Origin: Augochlora pura
Lineage: Eukaryota > Arthropoda > Insecta > Hymenoptera > Halictidae
Direction: 5' to 3'
Assembly: GCF_028453695.1 (NCBI RefSeq)
Contig: NC_135776.1
Span: 17,802,663-17,866,662, forward strand
Length of the DNA stretch: 64,000 nt
Part shown: positions 24,215 to 47,213 of the stretch, piece after piece
Numbering within the stretch: the stretch's first letter is position 1
How the letters are laid out: the number at the start of each line of letters is the position of its first letter
Translations under genes and position numbers: made by a program
The notes under the pieces: model-generated
Seen by the model: only the letters and a program-made list of their open reading frames with translations
What the model was told of the DNA's origin: nothing
Database searches by the model: none

Positions 24215-24793
24215 TTATATGTACCTCGTATATCCGATCGGTGAAAAAAATCTATTTTTAAAAAAGTCAAGATAAATCATTGGTTTTCGTTTACATACGT
24301 TCCATGTTTTCGTTTCGGAGACGATTTCTACCTGTGCAACGAGTGTTTGGAAATTAAAACCATCACCTGGTTTATTCCAAAACAATATGTAATCAAAACA
24401 TGTTTCAGTTCTACACATGCTAGAAAGTTCTATAGTATAGTCTCCAGATCTAGATACAGAATAACAAATATCTAGCAATTAAATTACTAGACATTCAGGC
24501 GAAAAAGTAACTAAAAACTGTTTTCCACACTCTGGTGAAAAGATCTCGAAGCTTCGATCCTAAACAACATTTGTAGATCTTAAAGCCAACTTCAAGCGTA
24601 GCATTTGAATCAGTTTAAACCACATAATAAAACATCTCATTAACGATATCGTACAACGATAGCATAAATGATCTAATAAATCAATTTTACGAATTTTATT
24701 CTCGCATACACGATTCTTGATTGTATAGCAACCGCGTTTAGCGTTAAAATAGTTGACAAATTTTTTGCGGGAACTTGATCGATCAACCATCAT
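24215..24793 (-). pseudogene. Possible decayed reading frame upstream of ZPR1
   Basis: One minus-strand frame runs 193 codons from an ATG at 24793 to 24215, broken by just two stops (TAG 24560-24562, TAA 24479-24481). The pieces read MMVDRSSSRKKFVNYFNA..., then SFEIFSPECGKQFLVTFSPE, then GDYTIELSSMCRTETCFDY and KPGDGFNFQTLVAQVEIVSE. The middle part is reminiscent of an Ig-like ASPM/SPD-2/HYDIN (ASH) strand pattern, but this is weak. I could not remove both stops with phase-matched introns, so a decaying gene is more likely than an intact one. Chance cannot be excluded. Confidence 0.25.
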
Positions 24794-25225
24794 TCAACTC
24801 TGTCGGTTGTGCTATAGCCTGTGTTATCGCAGAACATAGCTGCGCCATGGAATCATTGGATCTCGTAATGTTAATAAGTATTAGCAATTAATATTCGTAG
24901 TGTCAGAGAACGTATCGAGTATGGAATTATGGAATAGAGATAATGAATGATTGTCTTGCGGATGAACGGAAGTAGCCATTCACTCAGCGTTTTCGAGGAA
25001 GCTAGTGGAAAACCGGAGGCTGTAACGTTGAATAGGCGAGTGGCGCGAATCGCCGGTCGAAAGGTTCAATCGCCGAGCATAGCCAATGGCCGCCTCGAAT
25101 GAGTGTCTCGTGTCGGCGTCTCGGTGGCCGCTGTGATCGATGCGTTGTTACGTATTTTCAAAGTGTGTTAACCCGCTCGTTCTGGTCGATCGCGCGTATC
25201 CGTTATTCGGGACCGAGGGAGCAAT
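24794..25225. promoter_or_regulatory. Upstream region of the PP2A B56 gene
   Basis: GC and CpG content rise sharply from about 24950 to the ATG at 25226, as expected for the promoter and 5' UTR of the wrd gene. No coding frame or named element was identified. Confidence 0.4.
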
Positions 25226-32836
<7,611 letters not shown>

Positions 32837-35800
32837 TCTCTACCGCAGTCTCTTCCCATGTATCCTCCCTTCTGCTGCAGTGATATTGGGAGTTAGCTTT
32901 TTTCGAAGAGAATACAAAACACAGCGACGATCCCAAATACAGATTCGATCGTATAGAGGTCAGACATTGTTGTAATATTCCCCCCTTGTATCGAAACTGT
33001 CAAGGCGTATGCTAATTGTTTCTTTTCCTTTACGGTAACAAGATAAAAAGCTTTCTCTCATTGCACCCAGCACCTTTGGAAGATATAACAATATGTCTGT
33101 AGTAATCTACAAGATGAAAACGATAAAAAGCTGATAACTTCTTATATACTCTTCGAAACGATCTACAAAAGGAGTCGCGAGACCTGCAACAAAACGTTAC
33201 GTGTACTCGCTATAAAAGAAAAATCATGACATACAAGACAAAAACCTAGCGAATAAGGGTCCTAAGTATGTATGCGTATACAGAGTATTTTATAAACTAT
33301 AGATTTCTTACGTATGAGGAAGTCTATCGCTGACAATAAGGCAGTCCTCGTGGAAATCATCTTTGCGATCGAAACGAAGATGACCGAGACTAGCCGCTAA
33401 TCATATTCATAAAGAATTGTGTTCGAAAATTGTCTTGCGCTGAGCGGGGGATTTTCTTCATATCATAGAAATTTATGGTTTATCGAACACCCTATATATA
33501 TATACTCTAAATAAACAAATTTTATACGAACGCGAGAAAGCTCGAAAAAAGTATGGCCGCGTGCTTGATGTCGTAATAACGATTAAAGAAGAGAAAAGCA
33601 AAGAAAAATCGATTTTAGTATGCAAGTTTTGAGGCGCTACACTTCTGAGCGAGGTTTCCACTGATACGCAAATAAAATGAAACGAATGATAATGGCAGAC
33701 ATTAAATAACAAGTGATACATAGTTGCTTCAACGCTAACAGCTCGTAATTTAGCAGCGGAATGAGCCAAATATACATAGAAAATAGGCAGAAAAAAATTG
33801 AAAAAAGACAGAAACAAGTGACATCGTTTTTTAGAGTTAGATGAACGTGATAGCACTATTTTAGAATATCGATTGTTATGAATCTGAGTATTCCTGAACG
33901 TACTACTTTTATATCTGTCGTGCCTAGATGCCTGTGGAACGCATTCGCAAGAATCGCCTCTGCCAGAGGCCTATAATTAAGGGTCGTTAATGAAGAAAAT
34001 GAAAGAAAGAGAGAAAGCAACGAGTTAAAAAAACGTGACGTGACGTTACCGGGACGGTACAATTGACACCACGAATATTTCTCAAGAACGCTTGCATGAA
34101 CCGTCGTTGCGTCGTTGCCTCGTCAGTCTCGCGGTTAATCGAAGAAAAAGAAGAAAGAAGTTATAATTACTGTTTCGTCGCTAATATAAAGTAAAAAAAG
34201 GAAATAACAAAATAAGAGACTCGAAGATTAGAAAAGTGTACGAAATTGCAAAAATAAGGCGAATCTAAGTAAAAATGAACTATCTTTAATCTTTTGCGCT
34301 GCTGGCAGGCTGTTATGTTAAACATTGTGTAAGGGATGAACTTGTTGAGAATAGATAAACGATTAGCACGTACTATTAAAGTAACGAAAATTGAAACCAA
34401 ATGAGATAAATATAAAAAAAAAACTATTTACTATTTAATCGTCCCTAAGAAAGAAAAATCGCTGTTTTTGTTACTAAAAAACCGAGTATTCTTGTCAATA
34501 ATAATTTTTATTACGAGGCGCGGTGTAATCTCGATGAAATTCCCCTTGAATCGTTCACTGTATCTTAAGGAGCATTTGGTAATAAAAATATTTTTAGTAA
34601 AAAATATTTACACTTGAACAGATTATAATTTCCAATGAACCGCCAAATAGTCCTTTTGTTGCAGCCAGAGTTTTGTGAAACTAATCGATCCATCGGGATT
34701 ACATTGGCCTTACCAATCGTTGAAATCATTCGGAAGAAAGTAGGTGTGAGACGCATTCTTCAAACTATTGTCTCCTATTGAATCAAAAGGGACACGTCAT
34801 TGAACTTCGCGTACTAGAAACATCTGAAGACTGTTACTTGTTCAATGATGAACGAGTACGTATTATTTGCTCTTCGAATTTTCATTTGTACGTAGTGTCA
34901 GGCTTGTATTATACAACATGTAAAATGACAATTTACTTTCGTCCGTAAACATCGTTACCTCAAGTAAGTTTGATCGATTGTTCTACATTTTTTATGATGA
35001 CAACGGAACAGCCAATAATTAAGTACTTTGTAGATTAAAAAGAGAACGTAAGTAAGAAAACAGCTAAATACGCTTTACGCAAGGAGGAGCACAGATGTTG
35101 ATAGAAAAAACAAATTATTAGGCAGCTTGAATCTTATAGAAAATCTTGATTCTTCCTTACGTAAAGTTTACAAGATCATTGTAGATCACAAAAGAGGAGA
35201 AATGTTAAGTAGGTGATGTCCGCGTGTACAGCGATTTGCTTCAAACCTAGAAATACTAATTATAACAGAACACAGAGCTGTGTATCAATGTTCGATTGCA
35301 AAAATTTTTTTAATGATCGTCTGTCCGATCGATTCGATTCCATGCATGCATATATTCCTTTTCAATTTGTTGGAAGCATAATTTTATAATAAATAAATAA
35401 CTATAACAAACGACGAATATTAATCTCAATTATTTCGAAAAAGATCGCTTTACCTAATCCCGTTCACATTCAATATAGTCAGTTTTATGCTTTACAAACC
35501 ATGCAAAGAATCAGTCTTCGTCAAATTTGAATTTCGCGTTTTTCGGCGTAGCCACAAATTTGGCTCAAACGAAAATATAAATATAGGGAAACTAGTCGCA
35601 AAATACTACTACCAATTTCGAGTACTAACACCACACCTCAGATTGCCATAGTTAAGGATTATTATGGTTAATTATGATTTTCATTAAAATAGCTAGTTCG
35701 CGGAATGTGGCGTACTGCATAGCGACAGATACCAATTATGGCATAATTAGAGCATAACAAAATAAACCAGAGGCACTCAACTGTTCAGGAGAGTTTGTTG

Positions 35801-37665
35801 CGTCGATATCATCTAACAAAAACCAGATTTGTTAATTAACTACCTTTATTAACATAGTATTTATTAAAACCTTAAGTAGCAATTAATTACATTTTTTAAT
35901 GTTATTATGCATTTATTTCATATAATATCGATGGAACAGACGTTTCTCAATGATCCTGTACCATTGGATTATTCTTTTATTCCTCAATTATTTATTTTTC
36001 GAATATCAAAATTTACTTTTTTGAAATGCCTTTAATTACCAAAAATTATGGAATACAGAGATATTTTTGGTTTCTGAGTTTTGACACTTGATTTGTGAAT
36101 TTGTTAAGGTTATGTTAAGGTTTATTTTTTTAAGAATTCTAGTTAAATTAATCGTATTAAACAATTTGAGACCAAATATAGAAAATTTGAACTACTAGTT
36201 CATGAGTTATTTCATTTAATTGAAACTGTTTATATAAAATGCAGGGCTGTCGGAAGACATAAATTGTGGCATCCTTAGGGGATAAAGAAATAATGTCGAG
36301 ATACAGGACTCTTGAGGAGAGTCGACTGCATCGACATCATATAAAATAGACTTATAATAATCTCGCACAACATACTTTATTGTTTCTTGAAGTTTTATTA
36401 ACTATTATGTTTCACAGTGTTGTCATCTGTTTTTGTTAGACGACATCAGTGCAGTATATGCTTCCTAATAGTCCTCTGCCATTGATCTTTTCTCCTGTAG
36501 CCTAATTATGCGATAATTATCGATTTTCGATAATGGTACATTGTTCGTAGGCGCTACAAAGATTTAGTTTCGACGTTTGCCGGTATGCGATGACAGTACG
36601 CCGTGATCCATGAACGGACTATTGTTGAAAAGAAAATAATTAGCCAAAATTAGTAATAATTATTGTTACGTGAAATGTATGATCGACGCTCGGCATCTCT
36701 AGGAGCTTTTTAAGACCAAGAGGAGTAATTTGGAGTAACTAGTTTCCTGAATATTTCTCTATTTCTGTTTACGTTTGGGTAATTTGGTCACAGGTTAAAT
36801 GGCGCTAAATTCAAATTTTAAGAAGACAAAATAATTCTGAACGATATGAACGTCTGTTTTCTGTTTAATCAGCGCATTTGCTCGCAGCATTTGCCGTACA
36901 ATTAATTGTTAAAATTTTGTCATTTTATCTTGGTTTCGAGAAATTTTGGTAAAGAAAAAATCAAACATGGAAAGATCTGCGCTTTCAAAATTTCTCTGTC
37001 CCACTTATTTTTGTCGACATTCGTTCTCGCCACTTGTTCACAAGCTTGACACGAATATGGATTTGCAACGATGGGAACTTGATTTCTATAAGAAACGGTG
37101 ATAGAAAATTGTTTTAACAGAACATGAACATTCCACACTTAACCTAAGTACCCGACATTAAGTTAATTAATGGATGTAGCCGGGCTCATAATTGGTGTAC
37201 CCTGCACTCCATGTTCCTGATGGAATATGTTGCCTGTGAATCGATATTTCTAACATCATCCAAGGAAATTCAATCACTCTGCGCATCGCGGTGTTATGCA
37301 ACGAACGCACGGGACGCGAAACAAGTTGGGTTTCGCATCGTTCCGTCGCGTCATATAAATGCAGATCTTGGCATCTCAGGAGCTGAGAAAGCTGTCTATT
37401 TCATAAAATTGTGGGATTGCCTGGCCTCTGGCGAATGGATTTTCTTCGAAACTTTCAGCTACCCTACCTGTAGCCATTTTCTTTCCATTCGACTCGATCT
37501 TTGCAGTTTCGTTGCAATCGCGATTTATTTGCACGATGCATCGTGCGTTTACGCGTAGGTTCGAGCAAGTTCAATTGAAAATCTTGAACAATTCGGTCAT
37601 CCTCTGTAATCGTATATTTACAATGCTTCCTCTAAACAATATTTACACAAATGGTATCTACAAAA
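32837..37665. other. wrd 3' UTR and intergenic DNA before the serine protease
   Basis: Nearly 4.8 kb without a supported gene. The proximal part is wrd 3' UTR. From about 34000 the DNA is AT-rich and carries two diverged copies of a repeat (35760-35990 and 36280-36500). An open frame at 37211-37558 has no recognisable features. No RNA gene was recognised. Confidence 0.5.
35760..36500. repeat. Two diverged direct copies of an unknown repeat
   Basis: Block 1 (35786-35816) matches 36314-36344 at 23 of 31 positions, including AGGAGAGT and ATCAT. Block 2 (around 35950-35980, TCCTGTACCATTG) matches around 36468-36498 (TCCTCTGCCATTG). Spacing between the blocks is almost the same in both copies (offsets 528 and 518), so the copies are collinear. 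No coding capacity is seen. Confidence 0.6.
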
Positions 37666-39913
<2,248 letters not shown>

Positions 39914-40138
39914 TTCCGGGGAGCGGGGTGCACCGTGTGTGTCTCTCGATCGATCAGGTTACCACTTCATGTTTGAAAATCCGCAGCGCGATAGAAAATG
40001 TTCACTGTTCACTTGTTCACTAGATCACCGTTCAAAGTAGACAATCGAGACGATCCTTCGCGTGTTCGGTCTCAGCGGACAATCATGGTAAACGATCGAG
40101 GAACCGCACCGAAGAAGGCGACGAAGAGCGATCCTCGC

Positions 40139-40185
40139 GCTGGATCACCGGATCGTTGGATCGCTGGATCGCTGAACCGCGGATC
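40139..40185. repeat. Short tandem repeat, GGATCGCT type
   Basis: Four to five imperfect units of about 8-9 bp (GGATCACC, GGATCGTT, GGATCGCT, GGATCGCT, GAACCGC) upstream of the serine protease gene. Confidence 0.7.
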
Positions 40186-43100
40186 TAGCAGATCCTTCGA
40201 AGGAGTCTCGAAGAAAGTGATCGTTTGCGATTGCCATCGAAGAAGGGGGATTACACACGCTTACGATCGCAAACGAACGAATGGAAACTGGGAGCAGAGC
40301 TCCGAACGTACGAATATCGCTCTCACTAACGAAAGTTACCGTGACTCTCCTTGCCGCCTTCTCCTTATTCGCCGCGATTAGCTGATACCGTACATACATC
40401 GATTAGTAACGTTTACACTTTCAACTAATTGCCGATGCGATTTCGAGCCGGACGGATTTCTTCCAGCGCACGATCCATTTCAGGAAATATCCACCTTTCT
40501 ACGGATTAACTCTCGCGCGAGCAGTTGCGATATCGTTGCATCGGATTATGCAAAACTATTCAAATATCGCGTTTAGATATTCTAACGTTTAGCATAATCT
40601 GTTGATTAGAGTATAGTTATCCGGCTCTTGACGCGCCCGAAGGAATTTCGTATCTGCGCCGTATCCGCGAATAAATTTTTTTAAACTAGTCGATTAGAAT
40701 CGCAACAATGTCTCGACAAGTGGAGCAAGGAGGCATATGGCATCCGGAGCACGTCCGGCATTTTGACAAGGATATACGCGGCATTCGATCGATTAAATTT
40801 CTTTGTCGACTCCGTACCGTCCGCTCTCTCCCCGTTTTGATCTTTTTGTCTCGTGGTGCTGGGTTTTTTTTTTCTAATGGAATTTCGCGAGGATCGTTAC
40901 GGAAAAACAAAACAATGAGTTACGACTCGCGAGGGGTACTCCGCGGCAACGGACTTTCACGATCACGGCTGATTCCAGAAAAGAACGCCGCGTTTCGGGC
41001 AATTACGAGAGTGAGGCCACGTGAAATTGCTGAACGATGGCCGCGCCGAGCAATAATAACCGAACTGGGAATCCAACGACGAGGAATTCGAGGAAAATCA
41101 CGCACACGCGCGCACCACGCTTTCCCTCGCGTTGGAAAAACGACAAAAGATCGATATACCGAGGCTCTGTGCATGAGTTACGAGCTAGTTATGGTAGCGC
41201 GGGAAATCTTCTCGCAAGATAACTAAATACTTATTATACTGGCACAGCTGTATCATACTTAACGAATTATGCTTACGCCTTCAAATTAATGATAGAATAG
41301 CTGTAAAGCATTTTTTTTATAATGGGACCACCATAGCAATAATCTATACAAATAGGACAGTCATTTAGATACGAAGGTAGTGTAAACTAAAAATATAAAA
41401 ATCACATTTAGGATGAGATTTCACTGGTTTTCTAAAATAATTCATTTAATATTAATATTTCAGTCTTTCAAGAAATTTCGGCATTGGACGAACTTGGAGC
41501 ATCCTGCTAGCCCAACCCGAACCTGGTACTTATAACAACAAGACCGTTTAACATTTAACAACGCTTGCGCTGCAAAGCTCTATCGCGCTTTGTCTTAAAA
41601 ATCATTATCGCCGTTGCTAGAGTAAAACGCGGCTAAAAGTATAAACGTATCTCTGAGAGGTGGACAGGGACTTTTAAAAAAAATTTTCCTCGACTCACTC
41701 GCACCGCGGTAATTTGTTAGAAATCTGTGTTTTTCTTCTGTCGCGCATCGCTAAGTGGTGAAACCCACGAATCGGATTTTGGTCCGGAACGCGAGCGAGA
41801 AGGAAATTCGTGTATGACCTGGTGCCACACTCGCGCGTATCTCCGTGAAATTAAACGATTCGTGTCGGATTCTACACATGTTAGTCGAATCGTTACACTT
41901 CGCTTGCTAAAGGAGAGAATTCTAATAAGAAACGGTGAAACGATCGTTGGACGAGGATCCCTCGCTGATCCTCGACTCGCTTCTAGCGCTCACAAGCGAA
42001 GTCACGGTGAACAAACTTGTCCATCAGGGACGAAGACCGCGGAACTTTGATAGACAAGCTCCGCCTTTGCTGAAATGGACACACCGGGCAATCTGAAACT
42101 GCGGGCCAGAGCGGCTGACTTAATTAGTGTTTACTCGTTTGTTGGCCTTTATTTAAAAGTAATCGATTCTCCGTGAAACGCGTCAAAGTTTCACTCGGCC
42201 GTTGATAGATAGTTCCTCGATAAGAGGCTCCGAATAGTCTTAATTACCGCGTCACGCGTCCGTCACGCTCGCGTTTATTAGCAGCCGCTAATTACATTAG
42301 GCAGGCAATAGAACGCAACGTTATCGTGCAGCTGTTGTCGGCGGCGCACGTGTCCGGTGTTTAGTAGGCGTTTGCGATTAAATCGTATATTACGCGCGTA
42401 AATAATGAAAACTTTCGCCGGCCAGTGTCCACGAGCTGGTGCGGCGCGCGCCGCAGCACGATCATCCCGCTTGGATCATTCTTTTCCATACTAATTATTT
42501 TCGTGCGCGCCATTAGCTGATTAGACACGGCAATCTCAAGGGGAAACCGGAGGGTGCGCCATTCGTCATTAAACGGTTCCGACATCGGACTAATCTTGTC
42601 GAAAATTCGTAAACTTTGTAACGCAGCTCGCGAAGAATCGCAGATAAACGGGATCCTTTTGATGCGTTAAATCGTTCGTAACAATTTTGAAATTCAATCG
42701 GGTTATCTGACTGATGCAGTTATTGTTTGGTACGATCCACCGGTAACAAGTGTCGGCGCATTTGCGGCATGCATTATGTGTGTGCACGCGTCCTTATGCC
42801 AGTAATGGAGGGTTGTTCGATTACAGAGTGGGGGCCGCACGCACGCATGCATTTCCATCATAATCAACCGATCGCTTCGCCGTCTACTCGCCTATCACCG
42901 AATATCACCTCGCTCTATCTTTTCTGCATTGTCTCGTGCGAGCGCACCTAGAATCGTTATATTCTACAATCCACGATCTATAACTTAATCCTAGAACAAA
43001 TCTGTTCCATTTTATTATATGTTATTTCCGAAATATAAAATACGATGTATAGCACGAGTTAAGAGAACAAGGGAAACCTCAATGTTTTAATATAATATTT

Positions 43101-43597
43101 ACACGTTCGCAGACAATTTAGCAATGTCGTGGAGTTGTTCTAGGGTTAAATACGTTCGAGCGCCGTTTCAAAAAAATTAATGCGTGGCTTAAAATGGAAC
43201 GAACAAATTTCGAACTTGTGCCAGTGTTTTCTAGTCGCGAGTTACCGAGACGACTGTCTCATTGTTAGGGAAAGACTGCGACATGCTCGAACTCGGGCTT
43301 CATCTAGAAACAAACGGATCGTATAAAATTATCATTGAACTTTCGCAGGTTTTCGGGAAGGATTTGGTTCCGAGAAGCAGATTGAAACGGGACACCCTGT
43401 AGATCCTGGTCGGCTGATGTTGACATGCGCGAGCCGTGTCGAAGATATGCCCGTGAAACGAGCGTGCCGCGCGCGTCTGCCGTGGCCTGGTGGCTGTGCG
43501 AGCTTAGGGAGAGTGCGCGTTCCTGATCAGTAGCACACTTTCATCGCGGCGAGGAAAGTGAGCGAACGAAAACGTCGCGGGCCAGCAAGAGCAGGCA

Positions 43598-43655
43598 AAG
43601 CGAAGAGTCGAAGCGAAGAGACGAAGCGAATAGGCGAAGCGAAGACTCGGCGTCT
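43598..43655. repeat. GCGAAG-type tandem repeat in a CpG-rich region
   Basis: Repeated (G)CGAAGCGAAGA/CGAAGCGAATA units, imperfect, with a period of about 14-16 bp, upstream of the zinc-finger gene. Reverse-strand Ser/Leu-rich frames are an artefact of the repeat. Confidence 0.7.
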
Positions 43656-44891
43656 CCGGCCTCGGTTTTGGCACGGCTGTCGAACATTGGAACGCGACTG
43701 CACGCGTGGAACGCGTTGCGCTCGGCGTCGATAAACAGAGACGGAGAAAGCAAGCGAGGGAGGAGCGGAGGTTGGCGGCGTAGGTTTCGTCCCGCGAGGA
43801 GAAACGTCGCGGACGTCCTCGGCGTCTAGACCGAGCGACGGCCTTAGACGCGTTGTCCCATAAGCCCCTCGAGTCGGCCGGCTCCTGCTACAAAGTCCTC
43901 GGGAAAGACCGGATCGGATCGCTCGAGAAAGTCAAAGACGAGAGAGGCTCTGAGGGAAGTCGCCGCAGAACGAGTCCTGGTTCCTCGCGACGTTTGACCC
44001 TGAACCCGTCGGAGCAAAAGGATTGCGAAACAGCAGCGAAATTTGTTGGCGGCCACATGGCCTGATTAGAGTCGAGCCGATGATTCCGGGGGTCGATCCT
44101 CTCCGAGAAGGGTGACTCACGGTGCTCAACACATTGGCGTGTGCTACACGATACTCGCCAATAGTCGGCAATACACGCCGATGCTCGCGACGCAGCGGAT
44201 GAGAGCAAGAGGCGAGGACGATCGAATCAGCACGCGAGCTCGCCCGACGTAAGGAGCTCTCTTCTCGTTTTCACGGCGACTCGATACGGTTTTCTCTTCG
44301 ATTTTGTGCTCTTGTTTGCAAAGAATCCTCTGGTTCAAGATGGCGGATGCTGTTGCATGCTCGATGCGATCAGTCGCGGACAGCCGATAGCTACGATCCG
44401 CGTTCACATTTTATAAATATCCGGGCTCCGCCGCGCGTTTTCCTCGACCCTAACCGGGAGAGTACACAAGCGTTTCTGTGAACGAACAGTGTGTTTCAGT
44501 TTGCTTTGTCGCGGTTGCATGACGCTTTCTTATCTTAGATGCGCGTTAAATTAATCGCAGATTGCAGAAAGAGATATAATATCGTTCCTTAAAGGTATTC
44601 TCAATTTCGATACGATATTTTTGTATTCTGGTCGTAGACTGAGGTACTTTGTTGGGATTGAAAATTACTCTGGAATGCGTCAAATTTCAGTATGTTCTTT
44701 TAAAAAATGCCGCCAATCCAGTTTCCCTGCACGAATATCGCATTTCTGAAACTAAACATTTCTCGAATTGCTAATTCTATTCCCTTTCTGCAATTATCGA
44801 TTCGTTTGACCCTTGATTGGATTTTGGAGATAGACTTAACAAACGCCGAGGACAATATAGTTGTTCGTTTCACAGTTGGTGAACAGCAGCG

Positions 44892-46271
44892 ATGAGCAGG
44901 AGCAGCGAGAACGGTCTCTCCCTGGCCACGCCACCGGCGATCCACGTGGGCCCGATCGTGAACCCGGGCACCAATGAAACGATCTCGATCGTAATCCCGC
45001 TGTCGGCCCAGCTGGCGACCGTCAGCAGCCAGAAGATCGAGAAACCATGCAAGGATTGCACGAGGGACGTGAAACCTTCGTCGCGTCCGAGGAACGACAA
45101 GACGAAGGGCTGTCCTTATCCGGGCTGCACTCGATACGGCCGCGCCTTTTCCAGGGCCCACGACCTCAAGCGGCATATACTTCGCCACGAGATGAGGAAA
45201 GAGAAGCTTTCCAGTTACGAAAATTCAGCGATGAAACCACGGATAAGCGAATCGGAGAGTATAGCATACAGACAAGCAGCCTGGCCCGATGACATGGGTC
45301 ATCGAGAGAGCAAGTCTTACAGTTGTCCGCAATGTAAGAAGAAGTACACCAGCGAGATGAAGCTGAAGGCTCACATGAGCTGCCACGAAAAGGTATACCG
45401 CCGCCTATGCGATCTGTCCCTTGCGTAGGCAACCGGAATGCGCGAGGTGCACAGGAGACGTCTGGTTGCCTAAGCGAGGGGCGAATCCTCGATATATGCA
45501 TACATTCTACTGCGAATCTTCGTAAAAAATTCCTGCCATCGAGATATTAGATATTTTTATTGATATAGTCGGTTCTTCGTACGTTCGCTGTACCAAGATC
45601 CGCAGTCTAATAATTGCTATATTCCACGAAAGTCCATCAATAGTTTTTAATCTCAAATTCGCTTTGTTCGCCAGTTATCGGATAAGAACGTGTGTGCCCT
45701 GTGCGGGACGTGCTCGAAGGACGAGATAGAGCTCCAGGAGCACATGAAGCGGCATACGGCACACTTGTTGGACGCACAGTCGGTACTGTCCAAGGTGGAA
45801 TCGGAGAAGGAGCAGGGCGAGAAGGAGGACGACTTTCTGCTGGAGGAGATGTTGCTTCTGCACAAGAATCCTCGGCGTTCTCTTCAATCCGACAAGCCGA
45901 ACGGATCCAAGATCCGCTGCGACTACTGTTCGAAGACCTTCAAGACCAAATGGACGCTGAGTTCGCACGTGGCAGCGCACGAGGGTCGTTTCCAGTTCGA
46001 CTGCAGTCAATGCGGGAAGAAGTTCGTTCGGAAGAGTCACTACGAGGGGCACGTGCGGTCGCACGAAGCCGCTAGGCCGTACGTCTGCGAGCAGTGCGGG
46101 AAAACTTTCAAGGAGCTGAAGCATAGGCGAGAGCACACAAAGAGAAAGCACCCATCAAATCAGAACGCGATACAGAGCCTGCTGGACAGCATCAGCCCCT
46201 GCGCTTCTGAAGAGTTACCCGTCGATCAGACTAAGTTTACGCTCCTCATGCCGGTCAACTTCTCCGTTTAA
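44892..46271 (+). CDS. C2H2 zinc-finger protein, six fingers, 365 aa
   Basis: Two coding exons: 44892-45392 and 45675-46271. The ATG is the first in frame (TGA at 44880-44882). C2H2 fingers are seen at C74/C79/H95/H99, C145/C148/H161/H165, C174/C177/H190/H194, C249/C252/H265/H269, C277/C280/H293/H297 and C305/C308/H321/H326. Finger 1 has a C-x4-C spacing (CPYPGC) and the last three are adjacent with near-canonical linkers, so they are probably the DNA-binding unit. An acidic, Glu/Lys-rich segment lies between fingers 3 and 4 (about 205-230). The C-terminus KFTLLMPVNFSV is hydrophobic. It is probably a nuclear transcription regulator; I do not recognise the ortholog. AATAAA at 46867-46872 may end the transcript. 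Confidence 0.88.
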
Positions 46272-47213
46272 AAGCTGCGAAGCCATGATCGCTCTTTCCT
46301 CGATAGGACAAGACTCCGATTTTTATGATAATCGAATTAGGTACTCGAATGGACCAAACAAAAGTTTCTTACATCTATTACTGTTCCTTGGGGAAAGCAT
46401 CCGGGGATGCCACCAGCCGTACCTAGCTGTTAGACTGTTAGACGGTCGTTCCGTTTTATTTCTCGTATAGTACAATCTTTTCTCCCGCTTGCGTTGCACG
46501 ACTCGAGGACCAGCCGCGATACTGTCGAGTACTGGACATCGGTTTGCACCGTAGCAAAGAGGTTCCGTTGCTCCTGAACGTTTCGTCGGGTTTCCACGTC
46601 GCGCTACGTTATGAGGGGAAAACACCGTATACCGAGTTAGTAACAAAGATTACTACAATTGGTAATAACGCATTAAGTTCTGTCGTACGATTATGTTCTA
46701 CTTCCATGCTCGCAGGGTCTGTATATATATTCGTTTCGTCTGTAACTTCGTGCCAGAACGAGTAACACACCCATACTCGCGCACGCAAAACACATACAGA
46801 CAAACACGCAGACCAAAGACAATCTTGATTCCGATCCCCCCCCCCCCGATTTGTAAATATAATTCCAATAAATCGACCGAAAGATACATGTTATTTTCGA
46901 TAATAACCAATGATCTATGCGTTAAGTTAACTTACCTGCATCGCACATGTAACAAAGTATACATAAAATTGCAAAACGAGAGGTCGAAAAGAGTGATCCG
47001 ACCGCGCGTCCAAACGTTACTCACTTTGTTTCGATATCTTTCTGTCGGACATTTGTAGCTTTTTAAAATTCTTCTTTTTAGCGAAAAACACCATTTTATC
47101 GAGCATGAATAAATCGAAGGCGGCGTTTTAGCGAAAGTCGCAACCGCTGCACCAAAGGGGGCCAACGTTCTTTGAGATAGAAGCAATCCGTTTTGCATGT
47201 TTTATTCCTTTAA
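46272..47213 (+). other. Zinc-finger gene 3' UTR and F-box gene 5' region
   Basis: No coding exon supported. It contains a run of 12 C at 46836-46847 and an AATAAA at 46867-46872. Open frames on both strands around 46300-46900 are short and not protein-like. Confidence 0.6.
46836..46847. repeat. Poly-C homopolymer (12 C)
   Basis: Twelve C residues in the presumed 3' UTR of the zinc-finger gene. Confidence 0.9.

Larger units (their letters stand above)
39914..44891. other. CpG-rich intergenic DNA and zinc-finger gene 5' region
   Basis: Almost 5 kb with no supported coding gene. A short TGGATCGC-type tandem repeat lies at about 40139-40185. From about 43400 to 44480 the DNA is strongly GC/CpG-rich, with a GCGAAGAGACGAA-type tandem repeat at about 43598-43655, and probably holds the promoter and non-coding first exon of the zinc-finger gene. 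A pyrimidine-rich acceptor ending CACAG at 44875, 16 bp before the ATG, supports a spliced 5' UTR. Confidence 0.5.

Noticed and set aside
37211..37558. 115-codon plus-strand frame downstream of the serine protease
   Set aside because: Starts with ATG but shows no domain, signal peptide or splice context; not distinguishable from chance.
40708..41226. 172-codon plus-strand frame in the gap upstream of the zinc-finger gene
   Set aside because: Arg-rich composition from GC-rich DNA, frames are open on both strands here, and no domain or motif is recognisable.
44700..46151. Minus-strand frames over the zinc-finger gene (for example 44700-45188 and 45675-46151)
   Set aside because: Mirror frames of the C2H2 exons; the sense strand has all zinc ligands.
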